DNA of 64,000 bases from Tubiluchus corallicola (lineage: Eukaryota > Priapulida > Priapulimorpha > Priapulimorphida > Tubiluchidae), in assembly GCA_030141605.1 (NCBI GenBank), contig JAQGDQ010000736.1, positions 1 through 64,000 on the forward strand. Direction: 5' to 3'. This document shows positions 40,043-53,420 of this stretch, in pieces. Below the pieces are notes generated by a model that was given only the letters and a program-made list of their open reading frames with translations, was not told the origin of the DNA and searched no databases. Position numbers and translations under genes: made by a program. Numbering within the stretch: position 1 is the first letter of the stretch; the number at the start of each line of letters is the position of its first letter.

Positions 40043-40565
40043 CGATGGCTTGGTAGGGACATGGTAAAAATAAATAATAAATGTATTAACTCGATATTTC
40101 GACTTAGTATCTCGAAATTTTGACTTAATAACTCGAAATTTCGACTTAACAACTCGCACTTTCGATATACTAATAACTCGATATTTCGACTTAGTATCTC
40201 GAAATTTTGACTTAATAACTCGAAATTTCGACTTAACAACTCGCACTTTCGATATACTAATAACTCGAAATTTCGACTTAGTATCTCGAAATTTTGACTT
40301 AATAACTCGAAATTTCGACTTAACAACTCGCACTTTCGATATACTAATAACTCGAAATTTCGACTTAGTATCGCGAAATTTTGACTTAATAACTCGAAAT
40401 TTCGACTTAACAACTCGCACTTTCGATATACTAATAACTCGAAATTTCGACTTAGTATCTCGAAATTTTGACTTAATAACTCGAAATTTCGGGACACTAG
40501 TAACTCGAAATATCGAGTTAATGCATTTATTTTTTTAGTTTTACTATGTCCCTAAGAAGCCACCG
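40043..40565. mobile_element. TA-flanked TIR element with 87-bp internal satellite
   Basis: Terminal repeats of about 57 bp: left cgatggcttggtagggacat, inverted right cggtggcttcttagggacat, both running to attaactcgatattt, each next to TA (40041-40042, 40566-40567). The interior is an 87-bp tandem unit (same point at 40164, 40251, 40338, 40425) made of ctcgaaatttcga-type sub-repeats. Because 87 is a multiple of three, two minus frames stay open; they are not genes. The TA duplication suggests the Tc1/mariner group. Confidence 0.9.
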
Positions 40566-41279
40566 TAACTGCGCATCTAATTGTTAGGAGACCATTAATT
40601 ATTCTCGTGCTTCTATAACACACAAATCAAGGAAAGCGTCTTCAAATTAGAAGATCAGTCGGCTAAATCTGCATTTCGCTTATAATCAAAGTACTCAGCT
40701 GCTGCTAACTAATTATACCCGGGATAATGCACAAGAATCTCCTTTCCATGGGGGAGGGACATAAGGAATTTGCACTGAAAATTGTCTAAGTTGCTCGAGT
40801 TTGAGTGACTTCGCAATAAGTGCAAACAACGGGCTGCATAAAAACGCGCCTAAAAACAAAAAGTATTTACACTTAAAGGTTTGAAAGTGCAAAACATGCA
40901 AAGACTTTCAGATGCACGTTTTCTGACGTTTCAGAAATTCAAAAGAAATCATGGTGATGGTTTATGTTGTTCTTTCTGCAAACATGTCTATTGCCTTACT
41001 AGTACATTGATGGGTACGTATTTAAAAGTGTATAAAGGATCTATGAGGTTTAGTGAACTAAAATTTATAGCAGGTGCTATTATAACTTTAAAATTATTAA
41101 AAGTTAAAAACAGTTCGACGTACAAGAAACACTTTAACTTCATCCAGTGAAAAGATGTAATGCAGTACGTAAACAATTTTCGAAGATCAAAAACTTAAAT
41201 TTTGAAACTTTAAAACAGATTTATTTGCCCTGAAAATAACCAGCTTTTGCACTGAAAATGTTCAATTCATATGCTCTCG

Positions 41280-42992
41280 GGGGGAAGTTCCCCCTGACCC
41301 CCCCCCCCCCCCGCGCCTGATACACAGAAGTCATAAGCGCTATACAGGAACTCATATTGTGAGTAGGATTAAAATGGCCTACACAATAAGAATGAAACTA
41401 ATTTAACATATAACATCAGTGATTTGAAATAAAATAATTTATTTATGTATTTTATGCTTATTTCAGTACATAAAAGTACCATAGAATAATAAGCAAAGCT
41501 TGGTTAAAATATAAACTAAAATAGACAAATAAAATAAATACTTACACAAAGAATAGATAGTTAGTACCATGGTAAGTATATATGTAAAAAGGGTTAGTAA
41601 GTGCATATTCCCAATGGGAAAAAATATTCGAAGTTAAAATGTCATCAGTGCTAAGAAAACTGCGTCTTATTTTATTGCTTGAATTTAAAACTCGCTAACG
41701 AAGGCTGAAAGATTTTTGCGTAAAATGACTTTAAACTGATTACAGCCTTTCTCGATACATATTCTAGATGCAGTGCTGCGCCTGCAGTAAGCAAAAAACT
41801 TCGTCAATGCAAAATAGTAGGCCGAAATCAAAATAACGATACTAATAATAGTAATCAAAACAAAAATTACAATAATAAGGCGACAAAGTTAAGTGCAGAC
41901 AATTTGGAAACTTCTATTACAAAATTTACCACTAACTTCTCCTGTAAAAATTAGTCGTGTGTGATTTAGAAGTTGGCTGCGCAAGACCACGTATACCGGA
42001 CGCATATTAAGCTGGTGCCTCCTTTTCAGTGTAAAATCTGTCGCAAGCTGTAATTCAGCATCCAGCCCACGAAGTTTTCAGGTTTGAACAAATCCTTAAA
42101 TGCCCCAATTTTCTTACAGCCATTACATTTATTGATAAATGAGACAGAGATCGTTCGTAGGCGATTAGCGACAGTTGAGCAGTAAAATAAACATGATTTA
42201 GTATCGGCACATAATGTGAAATGAAATGGTTCAGATTTTCCAAGTTGAATATATATAATATTTTATGCATATATATCACTTCGTCAGTGCACATACCGCC
42301 ACGATAACATTTCGCAAGGAGCACATTTCGCTTGTGGAACAATTCGGCATTGGTGAGCTTACCAGTGCTACAGTTAGTCAATCGTACATTTCGCCAGTTC
42401 ATTTTGCCGTCGTTTTTACTTTATTCATTTAACAAAATGTTTCAGTTCGCCATTTCATGGTTGGTTTAAATTAGTTTTAATTATGGCAACATTCTACATA
42501 TATTACAGGCTACGAAACAGCAGACAAGTCTGTTTAAAGTTGTCTGGACTACTGAGGAAACTGATTGAAGCTGATAAAGATGTCGATTAAAAACAACAGT
42601 GTAATTACAGTAATAAGGTCTGTCTCAGTTCTTTCAAGGATAGTATAAATCTTTGACAAAGTAAGTAAATTGAAATCTATATATTAAATTTACAGCAAAG
42701 TTAGTACAAGTAGTTGTGGTAAACTTGTACAATATTAGCAATCTCAGTCATCGGTAAACCTCATCATTTGTTCAATAAATTCAATTATGTTGCATAACAG
42801 AACAATTTTTTTATCATCAGGTATGTAGTGCCTTGAATGGAGAAATAAAGATTTTGCCTTAAGCCCCCACATGACAAACATTTTCATTGAACAATTATAC
42901 ATTGAACTTTAGTTAATTAAGTGGATTGATTGACACACAGTAATATTACTGATAGGAGCTTTTCCACTTTGCAACAAATTTTGGTTGAGAGC

Positions 42993-43023
<31 letters not shown>

Positions 43024-44030
43024 ACAGGTATCAAGAATATAGTTACATAGATAGTTTCATTTCGTTTTTTTTCAACGCGGCTTTTAGGGGATCCATAAGG
43101 CAGCCCTACAGAAGATGATACATACCCATGTACAGCACCCTGAAGTTTACATAAATGTTAGCAACCAAGCTTATTTGCACATACAAACATGTTGAAATGC
43201 ACAAAGGTTGCTATTACAATTACAGTTTCAAGCATTTATTACATTTGACTAGATTTTGGTTTTTGCAGGTATAACAAGTGAAATTAGTCTTATTTCCAGA
43301 TTCCAGTCACAATAGTATGACTTTTAAATAGTTATTATTACGAGTATAATAAGTATACATTACACATTTATTATAGGTTATAATATAGTTTACTGATTGA
43401 TTCACCCATTTCAAAGTAGTCTCCAGAGTATGAAAGAAAGTCATTGGCTAACGTGAAGCACTTCATGACGTAGCTAAAAAGTATATAATATATTTGCAAA
43501 CGTTCAAAATTTACCTGTTATTGTGAGAAACAGCTGCATTAAAGTGTAGCAACTATCAACTTTGATTTGACGATGCTGTCCAATCATGACTCAAAAGTGC
43601 TAGGCATTCCTCTAAACAAATCAAAATAAAAACATATCAAACCTCTGACAGATCGTTGCTTTTCTATAATTTCTAACACTTTGGCTAAGCGAAGAGTAGA
43701 GGCAAGGCAAGAAAAAATAAAGAATTTTTGAAACATAAAAGGTATTTTGACTTTTTTACCGTTATTTTTATTAATTCTGAATTATCCCAGTTCAAAAATC
43801 TATTGAAACGTTTTCGAGTTGCGAAATTTATAGCATGCCTGATTTTTTTTCCGACTAACGAAACAACAATAAAACAACAATAGCAGCAATATCCAGTAGA
43901 GGTGTTTCCAAACCTGCGATTAAAAATTGTGATATAAACTCTTCAAATTAGCAACACCATTAACAATATCTAACTGTCAGTATCGATATCACAATAGATT
44001 AATGTGTGCTAAAAGGACGAGAATTCAAGC
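41280..44030. other. No gene seen; minor repeats
   Basis: A C-run at 41301-41313, iterated gcgaaatg/catttcgc motifs at 42300-42460, and the microsatellite-linked repeat at 42938-43022 shared with 24549-24605. No coding homology on either strand. Confidence 0.4.
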
Positions 44031-44037
44031 CTGCTGT

Positions 44038-44110
44038 GTAAGGCTGTCTTAGTAGCTCTGGTGCCAAGTCTTGTTGGTTCTAACCCCAAGGTCTCGGGTT
44101 CAAGTACGGA
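44038..44110 (+). repeat. tRNA-like segment (possible SINE head or tRNA pseudogene)
   Basis: The segment has a tRNA-like order: ttagtagctctggtg (A-box region), an anticodon-like centre around ttgttggttctaacccc, and aggtctcgggttcaagtac (B box, T-arm). Acceptor ends do not pair properly and an extra T-rich stretch follows. Read as a tRNA-derived SINE head or degraded tRNA. Confidence 0.45.
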
Positions 44111-44304
44111 CGAGTTCACAATTTTTTTAGCATCTCCTATCTCCAGTTTATAAGCTGCAAGATTAATACCGAATAAGACACTATTTTATAATTTTTGCAA
44201 AATAAACTGCAATGGTTTATTATCTCTGGCCTTTAAAATCTAATTAATGATGAAAATTGTTCTTACTTTAATGTTGTTGCATGTTATTTTTACCAAGTAA
44301 TACG

Positions 44305-44436
44305 TATTCTTGTGTAGTATCAGCAGCAGCAGAGGCAGTGGTAATAGTGTTGATGGTGACAATGGTAATATTTGTGATTTTGTTCGTGAAGCTGCTGCCG
44401 CTGGTAGTGGTGCTGCGCTGCTGCTGCTTCCATAAC

Positions 44437-44470
<34 letters not shown>

Positions 44471-44645
44471 GCTGCTGCTAGTGCTGTTGTTGCTGCTGCT
44501 GCTGTTGCTATTGTTACTACTGCTCTTGCGGTTGTTGTTACTGCTACTTCTACAGTAATTGCTACTGCTGCCGTTACAACTTCTGTTGTTGCTGCTGTGG
44601 CTACTGCTGCTGTTAGTGCTATAGCTTGTTGCTGCCGCTGCTGAT
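44305..44645. repeat. GTT/GCT trinucleotide array
   Basis: Imperfect GTT, GCT and GCC triplets for about 340 bp. Cys/Val-rich frames are artefacts. Confidence 0.95.
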
Positions 44646-45639
44646 GTGATCTAATTTACTGCTGATATTTCTACATGCTGATTTACAGGAGAATATTGCC
44701 TGCGAAACGCGACACAGAATAATTATAATTTGACTCTACTCTCATAATGGGTATCGTTTGTCATGATTAATAGACCTATAATAATAACAAACCTGGGGCT
44801 ATAATATATAATAGACGTTGTGCTGTTTGCTGTTACAGAAATCTTAGAAACGTCTTCTTCCTTAGAAAGCGTAGGCCTACATTGTACATTGCACACACAA
44901 TTAATTATTCCTAACCTTTTGGACATTACGACAGAAATGATGATGTACAAGTAATGTCAACAGACGCGGTATACTGCTATTATTAGCTAATGTTTGCGCT
45001 TAGCTCAGGTGCCACTCTGAACAACAGCGTTACCAAAAAATAGAAGACGGTGGGGTATTATAATCCCAGGCAGAACTAAAATTGTAAATAAACCTGACGA
45101 GAGAGAGAAACAAATCCCCAGATAAAGTTCTAAATATTAGCGAGGTTTAAATACGATTACAAAACAGCTGAGCCTCGTCATAATTATGATAATTAATTTT
45201 AATATAGAATCTTTCGGCAATATACTAGGATTATTCGAACAGTTTGCGTAATTCTCTGCTTTTTAAAGCACACTTAATTAAGTTTGTATCATTTTTGTTT
45301 TTTGGCACAGATTTTTTGATGAAAAAATTGCATGCTGGCTTACTTGTTTGTCTTGTTTGTCTGTTTAATTGCTTTGCTACTTGCTCGCCTGCTTTCTTCT
45401 TGACTTACTCACTCGCGCACACACTCAGCTTCGTCACTCAATTTTTTAAGCCTTTGCCTACTAACTCACCCACTTTTTTACTCACTTGCTTACTGATTTA
45501 CTTATTTGCTAGCCTGCATGATTGTTCATGATTGTTTGCTCCATCATTCATTAACCACTCACACAAGTACACGCACCACTTGAGACACTCACATACTCAT
45601 TAACTGCTCTCTCTCACTTCTCTCTCTCTCTGCTTCCCC

Positions 45640-47095
45640 CTTCCTGACTGACTGACTCCCTTTCTTCCTGTCTTACTTGCTTGCTTGCTAGCTAGCTTGC
45701 TTACTTACTTAATTACGTCCTTACTAACTGACTCACTGACTCATTTCTGGCTGGCTGGCTGACTTACTTACCTACCTACCTACCTACCTACCTACCTACG
45801 TACCTACCTACCTACCTACCTACCTACCTACCTACCTACCTACCTACCTACCTACCTACCTACCTACCTACCTACATACCTACCTACCTACCTACCTACC
45901 TACCTACCTACCTACCTACCTACCTACCTACCTACCTACCTACCTACCTACCTACCTGCCTGCCTGCCAACCTACCTACCTACCTACCTACCTACCTATC
46001 TACCTACATACCTACCTACCTACCTACCTACCTACCTACCTACCTACCTACCTACCTACGTACCTATCTGCCAACCTACCTACCTACCTACCTACCTACC
46101 TACCTACCTACCTACCTACCTACCTACGTACCTACCTACCTACCTACCTGCCTGCCTGCCAACCTACATACCTACCTGCCTGCCAACCTACCTACCAACT
46201 TACCTACCTACGTACCTACCTACCTACCTACGTACCTACCTACCTACCTACCTACCTACCTACCTACCTACCTACCTACCTACCTACCTACCTACCTACC
46301 TACCTATCTACCTACCTACCTACCTACCTACCTACCTACCTACCTACCTGCCTGCCTGCCAACCTACCTACCAACTTATTTACCTATCTGCTGACCTACC
46401 TACCTACGTACCTATCTGCCAACCTACCTACCTACGTACCTACCTACCTACCTACCTACCTACCTACCTACCTACCTACCTACCTACCTACCTACCTACC
46501 TACCTACCTACCTACCTACCTACCTACCTACCTACCTACCTGCCTGCCAACCTACCTACCAACTTATTTACCTATCTGCTGACCTACCTACCTACGTACC
46601 TATCTGCCAACCTACCTACCTACGTACGTACCTACCTACCTACCTACCTACCTACCTACCTACCTACCTACCTACCTACCTACCTGCTAATCTACCTACC
46701 TGTTTATCTACCTACCTACCTACCTACCGACCTACCTACCTGCCAACCTACCTACCTACCTACCTACCTACCTACCTACCTACCTACCTGCCAACCTACC
46801 TACCTACCTGCCAACCTACCTACCTGCCGTCCTACCTGCCAACCAACCTACCTACCTAGCCACCTATCTACCTACCTACCTGCCTACCTATCTACCTACC
46901 TACCTACCTGCCAACCTACCTACCTGTCAATCTACCTACCTATTTACCTACCTGTTTATCTACCTACCTACCTACATACACACATACCTACCTGCCAACC
47001 TACCAACCTACCTACCTACCTACCTACCTGCCTGCCAACCTACCTACCTGCCGTCCTACCAGCCAACCAACCTACCTACCTAGCTACCTATCCAC
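45640..47095. repeat. (TACC)n array with higher-order structure, ~1.3 kb
   Basis: Near-continuous tacc/cctg tetramers from about 45763, with tact/gact variants before it. Variant blocks recur: tgcctgccaacctacctacc ... aacttatttacctatctgctgacc is present at about 46346-46440 and again about 188 bp (47 tetramers) later. No frame is coding. Confidence 0.97.
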
Positions 47096-47099
47096 CTAT

Positions 47100-49218
47100 A
47101 AAAACTTTGACTTAAATGACAAAATCAGTAGTAAATTTCACTTCCGGCTCAAAAACTGGCATTGAAATTTTATCTCGTCTACTTGTAATCTCATTTTACA
47201 CAGTCTTCGCGTTTCGTAAGACGTTATGCAAAACCTGAAAACTAAAATATTTACGTTTTGTGTAAATATTGCAACACGCAATCATTAGTTTTAAATGCGT
47301 GATCATCTGTTAAGAAATCCAATCAACTTCGGTTATAACTATTAGTTTCTGTTAGCAAAGAACTGATACCGTACAAACTGTTGGCTTAGCGAATGCAAAT
47401 TGCGTTACTCAGTGGCTGAAATAAGTTAAAATAATAATCAATAATAATTTTTTTCTGAATTACCGATGCATGTTGGGATTGTATGATTGTCTGATGTCAT
47501 GTTAACTTCTTGATCGTTGGCGCGAATTACTTTTTTATTACTTATTTCGTTTTGCTGCAAATAATCGTGCTGCTAGCTAATACAACTTTATTTTTTGTAA
47601 ATGTATTGAAAATACTTCAAAATAAGTTGTTACTACTGTTGCCAAACCGGGTTAAAAAGCAATTTTCTGACACGTTTAACTCCTTCAGGACCGAAAGGGT
47701 TCCTGCATTTTGCATGGGTTCATGAAAAACTGCTCTCACCAAGCAGCGACTACGCTATATTTGATCATTTTTGTAGATTTTTACTCCACACACAATTGAT
47801 TTTTATGTAAAATTATATATGAAATGCATTTGCTTAGCTTAGACAAAATAAAAATCGAATCTTGAAGAAAACGTTTAAAAAAAGCTTTGTGTAACTGCAC
47901 TGTTTGCAATGTAACAATGTACAATATCACTTGTGTGAAATCGGCTGGTGCAGAAACTTTCAACTATCCAGACACAACACTCTGATACACTTCGGCCTCG
48001 AGTCTACTCTATTTTTAAGGAGAAATTTTCCTGTTAAATGACGAAAGAAGCTTAATTGCTCCTTCACCTATGGCCGTAGCAAGCAGGCGATCAATAAAAT
48101 AGTGTGTACGATCACGCAAATGCACACCAGACTAAGCTACTCGATAGGCAAAGTTGGAGTGCCTGAAAAGGGTGTGTTTTCTTACATTTATCCAATTAAA
48201 CCACTTATAAATGTTTAAACAAATAGGATGGTTTGATGGCCGAGATTCTCCTGAATACAACAGTACTTAGTATGTAATCATTTAGTTGTCTGTGTTCACA
48301 CAGTAACAGAAAAGCACAAGTCTTATAAGACCTATTAAATGTGTCGTCCTGAAGAAGATGTAGACTGATCTTTGTAGTATGTGACAAAGATTATTTTGCA
48401 AGCAAATGTAGCTTATGTGGCAGCAAACACACAGATCTGAGAAAAAAAAGTAAAAAGTGTGCAGTAATAGTACAAAAACCATAGCAAAAACAAGAAAAAA
48501 TAGCGCCTTATGTATGCCCTTCAAACTATAATAAATAAATATATTGTACTAAATATAGAACTGATTGAAGCTCATTTCTGGTTTTGTTCAGATTACCTTT
48601 CTTTCAATCAAATTTATTTTCTAAAAACTTAATAATTATTTCAGTATAATTATTTTGATTGCGTATATTCATGATGTGTATTTCAGGTCAGGTACTCCTT
48701 TTTAACTTAGCAAATAGTCACAATAAAAGTATGTAAAAAATTAATCTGTAAGTTTGATGTGTGAAAGAATTTATTTGTTTTATTTTTACGGTTTTTAACT
48801 TCAATATGTCTGTCTTAATGTTTTAAAATTTTCGCCGCCAAGCGTTTGATGGTCTTTAAAAACTTGGGAAAACTGCTTAGTGGAATTATTTACTTTGCAA
48901 TTGTAGCTTTTGTTACACAACATGTTGGTGTTTCTCTAAGCTTAAGCCACTTATTAGAGTGGAAGTTTTCGTGTCACCCTAGTAATTCGTCTCACTGGCG
49001 ACTAAAACGACAAAATTCTGTCACATGGAAGATACAGTACTAATACACCACAAGTAATTGTGCACTGAAAATGCTTGGGCAGAGCATATTAGGTGTCACA
49101 ATGTAGGTGCGTCGACGTGATTTATTCAGTCTCTGTTTGTGTCAACGAAAGACAAACAAGAAAGTAGGCAAGTAATTTCCTGACCTACAAGTATTATTAT
49201 ATTTAATCAGCTTAATCA
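47100..49218. other. No gene seen
   Basis: AT-rich, with short unsupported frames on both strands. 49042-49065 (ctaatacaccacaagtaatt) matches the interior of the interspersed repeat of 37870-38283 in inverse orientation, so a truncated fourth copy is likely here. Confidence 0.4.
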
Positions 49219-49226
49219 GGGTAGAT

Positions 49227-49697
49227 CAGTGGCGACTCGTGTATAGGTACTGTGGTACTGCAGCACCCCTTGTTTTCGCTCATTATTATCGATAATATCA
49301 ATATAATTAGTCTTGTTTCTTTAGTTCTTTTTTATACTTGTGCGGAACCAAAGCAGGGAAGGGCAGTACAATTTGCTTCATAGCCCAAGCAATGTGGTGT
49401 TAGGCTGTCGTGCGCATGCGGCCATGCGCACATAACCTAAATAACACACTGTACGGTTTCGTCTGCTGCTAGATAGAGTTCTGTGACAATAAGTGAACGA
49501 CAACAGCTCAATTTTTCACAGTTGTCTCTCCATGAGAAAGTTGCAGTTAAGAAAAGAGGCTGTTCAACACCCAATCTTCAAATATAACTACAACATTAAA
49601 ATTACATATGTTTGTTGCGTTTTGCACAATATTAAAACAATGGCTAAAAATTTTCTGAAGCAGCACCCCCACTAATTTTAGGTACGAGCCGCTACTG
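49227..49697. mobile_element. Non-autonomous hAT element with perfect 8-bp target duplication
   Basis: The left end cagtggcgactcgtgtatag and the inverted right end cagtagcggctcgtaccta are typical hAT termini. gggtagat is duplicated exactly on both sides (49219-49226 and 49698-49705). 471 bp, no transposase. The ends suggest a hAT-family parent elsewhere in the genome. Confidence 0.93.
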
Positions 49698-50567
49698 GGG
49701 TAGATGCGCCGACAAACGTAATTAAATTATTGGATTAAATTTAACAAGTTAGTCCAAGTTGTTGACAAGCCACTGGCATAGCAGGGTCTAGTTTTTTGCT
49801 GGATTGCTGCTGTGTTTACCTGTCACGAGGGCGTATTTCTTTTACTTTAGGATTCTACCTGCCCAATGTCTACAATAGACGTACTGAGCATAACATTGTA
49901 ATGATGATGATGCTGCTGCTGATGATGATGATGATGATGATGATATAAAATTTACTTGAAACATTTACACATTGACCTTTGTAAAAATGCTGAAATGGCA
50001 TTAAGCAAAATGTTGCAATATAACAAAAATGTTTTATTTTAAAGGTCCATTTAACCCCAATATACATTATTATTAAATAATACATAGCAATATACAATAT
50101 ACATAGCTATTATTAAATAAAAGAGATTTATAAATTAAATAATTTAGCTTTTTCTGCTAATTTTGAACGCGTGCATTGCTGCAAAAACGCCGTCTTTGGC
50201 GCAAGTGAACGAGAATGACGTACAAGATACAGAAAGCGTCTTTAGTGACCAATGTTCGTTTACAGATCTTTGGTGACCTCGCGATTTATTCATAATGTCA
50301 TTTGTCTTGCCCAACGAAAAATGGCGGTTCTTCGAATTTAATACCGCTAACAATGAAGTGACAAAAGATCAAAACAAACAAGTTTTACAGTAAGTTAATG
50401 ATAAAATAAATTGAATATTCGTAATGAGAGTAGGATTTTAAGGTGTAAAAGCTCATTATTATAGTGAGGGTGTAGTTTGACTTTAACTAACAGTCCTACC
50501 AGTCGGCCTAACAGTGATTGTTCATCATTGTGTGTGTTCATTCATCGAAGGACTGCTGCCAAGCGCT

Positions 50568-50936
50568 TCAGTCCTTAGCTACTCTGCAGGATGAAGCATC
50601 TTTTAGTATTAGAGATGTTCCACCCAGATCTTTTTGCTTGAAATCTATCCATGTAGGTAATTTGCCGCTACCCGGCTTCATTGATGGTTGAACTGATTCA
50701 AGGAAAGCTTTAATAAGTGGACTATCTTCTGGCAATCTCAGAGTGTGACCCACCCAATTAAGTCTTCTGAATTTAATCTTCCTGGTCCATTTTTCTTCCT
50801 TGATTTTATCGCACAAATCTTTGTTGTTTATAACTTTTGGCAATTTCTTTGCCACATTATAACAATCTCCACTAACGATCTGTATAAGCGTCTTATATAA
50901 AAAATCTGTATAAAAAGTCATTATTGTGCAAAACAT
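50568..50936 (-). pseudogene. LINE ORF2 C-terminal fragment
   Basis: The minus frame contains RKIKFRRLNWVGHTLRLPED then LPTWIDFKQKDL. The 'RR-x-x-W-x-GH-x-x-R-x-P' followed by 'W' is a hallmark of the region after the reverse transcriptase in non-LTR elements with apurinic endonuclease. No start, no RT core; a 5'-truncated dead copy. Confidence 0.8.
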
Positions 50937-51577
50937 TTAAGACACTGATGAATGTTGTCCGAAGCAGTTTGGTTGTTGTTATGCTTGAATACAGAACTGA
51001 GGGATGCCACGTTACGAACAATTGCCAAAAATAGCAAAGCCCAGTTTAGCCTAAAACAGTTTTGATGTGGACGGAGCCGTGCTGATTCAAAATCTACATA
51101 ATTCCAAGTTCTAGGAGGCGCATATTTTGCTGCTTGTCATGCCACTTGTCAGGCGGTAGTGTGATTTTTCAGAAGAGAATGATGGAAAATGTACCTTGAT
51201 GTATTGTTTCTTCTGTTACAGTTTGTGTTTATGCCTGGCTTCTATTTCGCTGCTGCTCACAATTAATCCAGCCTGTGATATTAGCCGTACATTCATGCTA
51301 TTCCCTTAGGTATGCAGGCCTAAGAATCTACATCTATCGCCAATAAGACACAGCTGTAACAATAATTATTAGTGAGGCTTGCTTGAGGGCGAACATCCTT
51401 GGGATTCTGTTTGTCCAATAGAACAGACAGGCGTAAACGATGGCGACCAGCGATGCTTAATTTTTGATTCGGGTAGGTTTGTTTTGTTCTCGTGCTATTA
51501 ATACAGCCCCAAGGGGGACTACTGTGACGACAGTTCATTATAAATCAGATCTTCAAAGTATTAATCTTCATGTAATA

Positions 51578-51885
51578 CAGGGTGTTCCAAAAGATATAGA
51601 ACTATATCCATGTAGCCGAACTATAGCCATGTACAAATTCCAAGTTAAATGCATATGGAGGAGAATTGGAATTCTGCAAATACGTATGTATTTTAAAGCA
51701 AATGTGCACATGCAAAATGCCAATGATTAAGTGTCTGCAAATGCAAGTATGCTAATGCATAATTGTTATACAAATATAATTATATTTTTACATCATTATG
51801 ATGTCATAATCAAAAGTGCGTGATAAAACTCCTTTGAGATTCAATCAGGGTATTTCTACTGTACTATTTCTTTTGGAAAGCCCTG
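51578..51885. mobile_element. Mariner-type MITE
   Basis: The left end cagggtgttccaaaagatat and the inverted right end cagggctttccaaaagaaat are terminal repeats, each beside TA (51576-51577 and 51886-51887). About 308 bp with no coding capacity. The cagggtgttccaaaa end is characteristic of mariner elements. Confidence 0.85.
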
Positions 51886-53041
51886 TATAACAGTGACATT
51901 ACAAGAAATTGTATATATTTTGTATAGGATTTCGTCGGTGTGTAATTACGGAAATGAAAACGCCCCAATCTCCAGTTAAGTGTGAAACAATTAGATCAAG
52001 ATGACAGATCTATAAGACTATTAGCTTTGTTATCGTGACAAAGTGTTTACGCCTATGTGTCGATGGAAACTGATCTATGCTCGGGCATGAAGAAGTTCAT
52101 CAAGCCTGCAAAATCTAATACTGATCATCAGTTTGTCCTTTTAGCGTAATTACTGACCAGCATAATAACATTGGACATTTAAAAATTAATTCAAAGACAC
52201 TAAAATATGTGACAATAAAGAAAATTCTTTCACTTTGAATGCTTTTACAGTCGACTTATATTCAGTGCCGTTCAGTATGGCTTCCGTACTGTCACTTTCC
52301 TGGGAAGTAATTGTTCCGTCTCAGACGAAGTATGTGTCTATCAGGCCCTTTTAATTTGATGTACACAGACCATACTGGCTCAACATATTTTTTCTTAGTA
52401 GTAGTGAGCGCCCAAGAAAGATGTACGGCAAGTTTACAGCCGAACTTCTATTTTGTCCTTCTTTAACTAAATTGCGCACGTCAGCCTATTTCAGCGAGAT
52501 GCAATGCAACATGATTGCAATATTATGCAAAATTTGTGACATGAAAATTAGAATGTGTTACGTAAAAGGTTGAAAGATGTTAAAGGAAAGACGAAAGCCT
52601 TCTAAGCACCTCACGTATTTGGTAAAATTACTTTTAAAGATGGGATCGTTTCATCCTTGGCGCTTCCATTTTGAACGCTCGTTCTTTCTTCCACCAATGA
52701 CTTCTGAAAAATCGACTGAAAAAAGCTTCGCACCGAATTTCTCTCAAAAATGCAATTTTTTACCAAAAAAATGTAGCTAAAAATTGTGACATTTTTCATA
52801 AACGTTACGTAAACTGCAAAAATTTTAATTAGTTTAAGCAACAGGCATTTACGGAAAGTAGTAATTCACTTACTAGAAGTCACGAAGTTTATCAATTACG
52901 TTATAATTTTCAACGGTAGTGTGAACCAACTTTGCGTTTATAGACCTAAGTTCAAGTGATAACAGTAAAATAAGCCCAACATGATAAGTGACTTGTGCTT
53001 TCCTTTAATCAAGAACAGTTGTTAAAGAAAACTTTGACCAA

Positions 53042-53420
53042 TTAAATTCTATAATATTGTTCCGGGGTTCGACCCGGTAGATAGCCATCGGTGATGCGGG
53101 TAAGCGCTGCATAACGGACACTCCAGAAATTTAAACAAAAGAAACAACAAAACCAAAACTTAGAATTCAAAAGGGACGGCTGAGAAGAACAACACAATAG
53201 AAAAGAAACAAAACCTGATGACAATGCTTCAAACCGTACGGAATCCACGACACTCGGCAGGCAGACAGGAGAAGTGCATTCCACGACAACCAGAAGACAA
53301 CTGACGATGTCACGTGTTCGTTCTTTCCCCAGGAAACCACTGCTCAACCAATCGCAGGTAATGTTATGGGCTTCCGAGTTTAAAGTGGAGGTCATAACAT
53401 TACCTGCAGGTTGGCTAGCT
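53042..53420. repeat. GC-richer block with B-box-like end and 24-bp hairpin
   Basis: The left edge has ccggggttcgacccgg, a self-complementary B-box-like sequence. The right edge has an inverted pair, gcaggtaatgttatgg (53352) and cataacattacctgc (53392). A 117-codon minus frame between them has no recognised similarity. Likely an element; type unknown. Confidence 0.4.

Noticed and set aside
39872-40497. Two overlapping minus frames of 182 and 154 codons with a regular protein repeat
   Set aside because: Both run through the 87-bp satellite of a TIR element; the unit length is a multiple of three, so they stay open by arithmetic. No splice or family evidence.
42055-42402. 115-codon minus frame
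   Set aside because: It overlaps iterated gcgaaatg words and shows no domain; probably a decayed motif-iterated repeat.
45763-47095. CRISPR-like array
   Set aside because: The repeat is a tetranucleotide without unique spacers, in a eukaryotic genome.
48282-48524. Signal-peptide-like minus frame as the missing first receptor exon
   Set aside because: The hydrophobic start is attractive, but I found no GT donor in the required phase with a usable consensus, and it is 10 kb upstream without other support.
53055-53075. tRNA gene suggested by ggggttcgacccgg
   Set aside because: There is no A box, anticodon arm or pairing acceptor stem at suitable distance on either strand.
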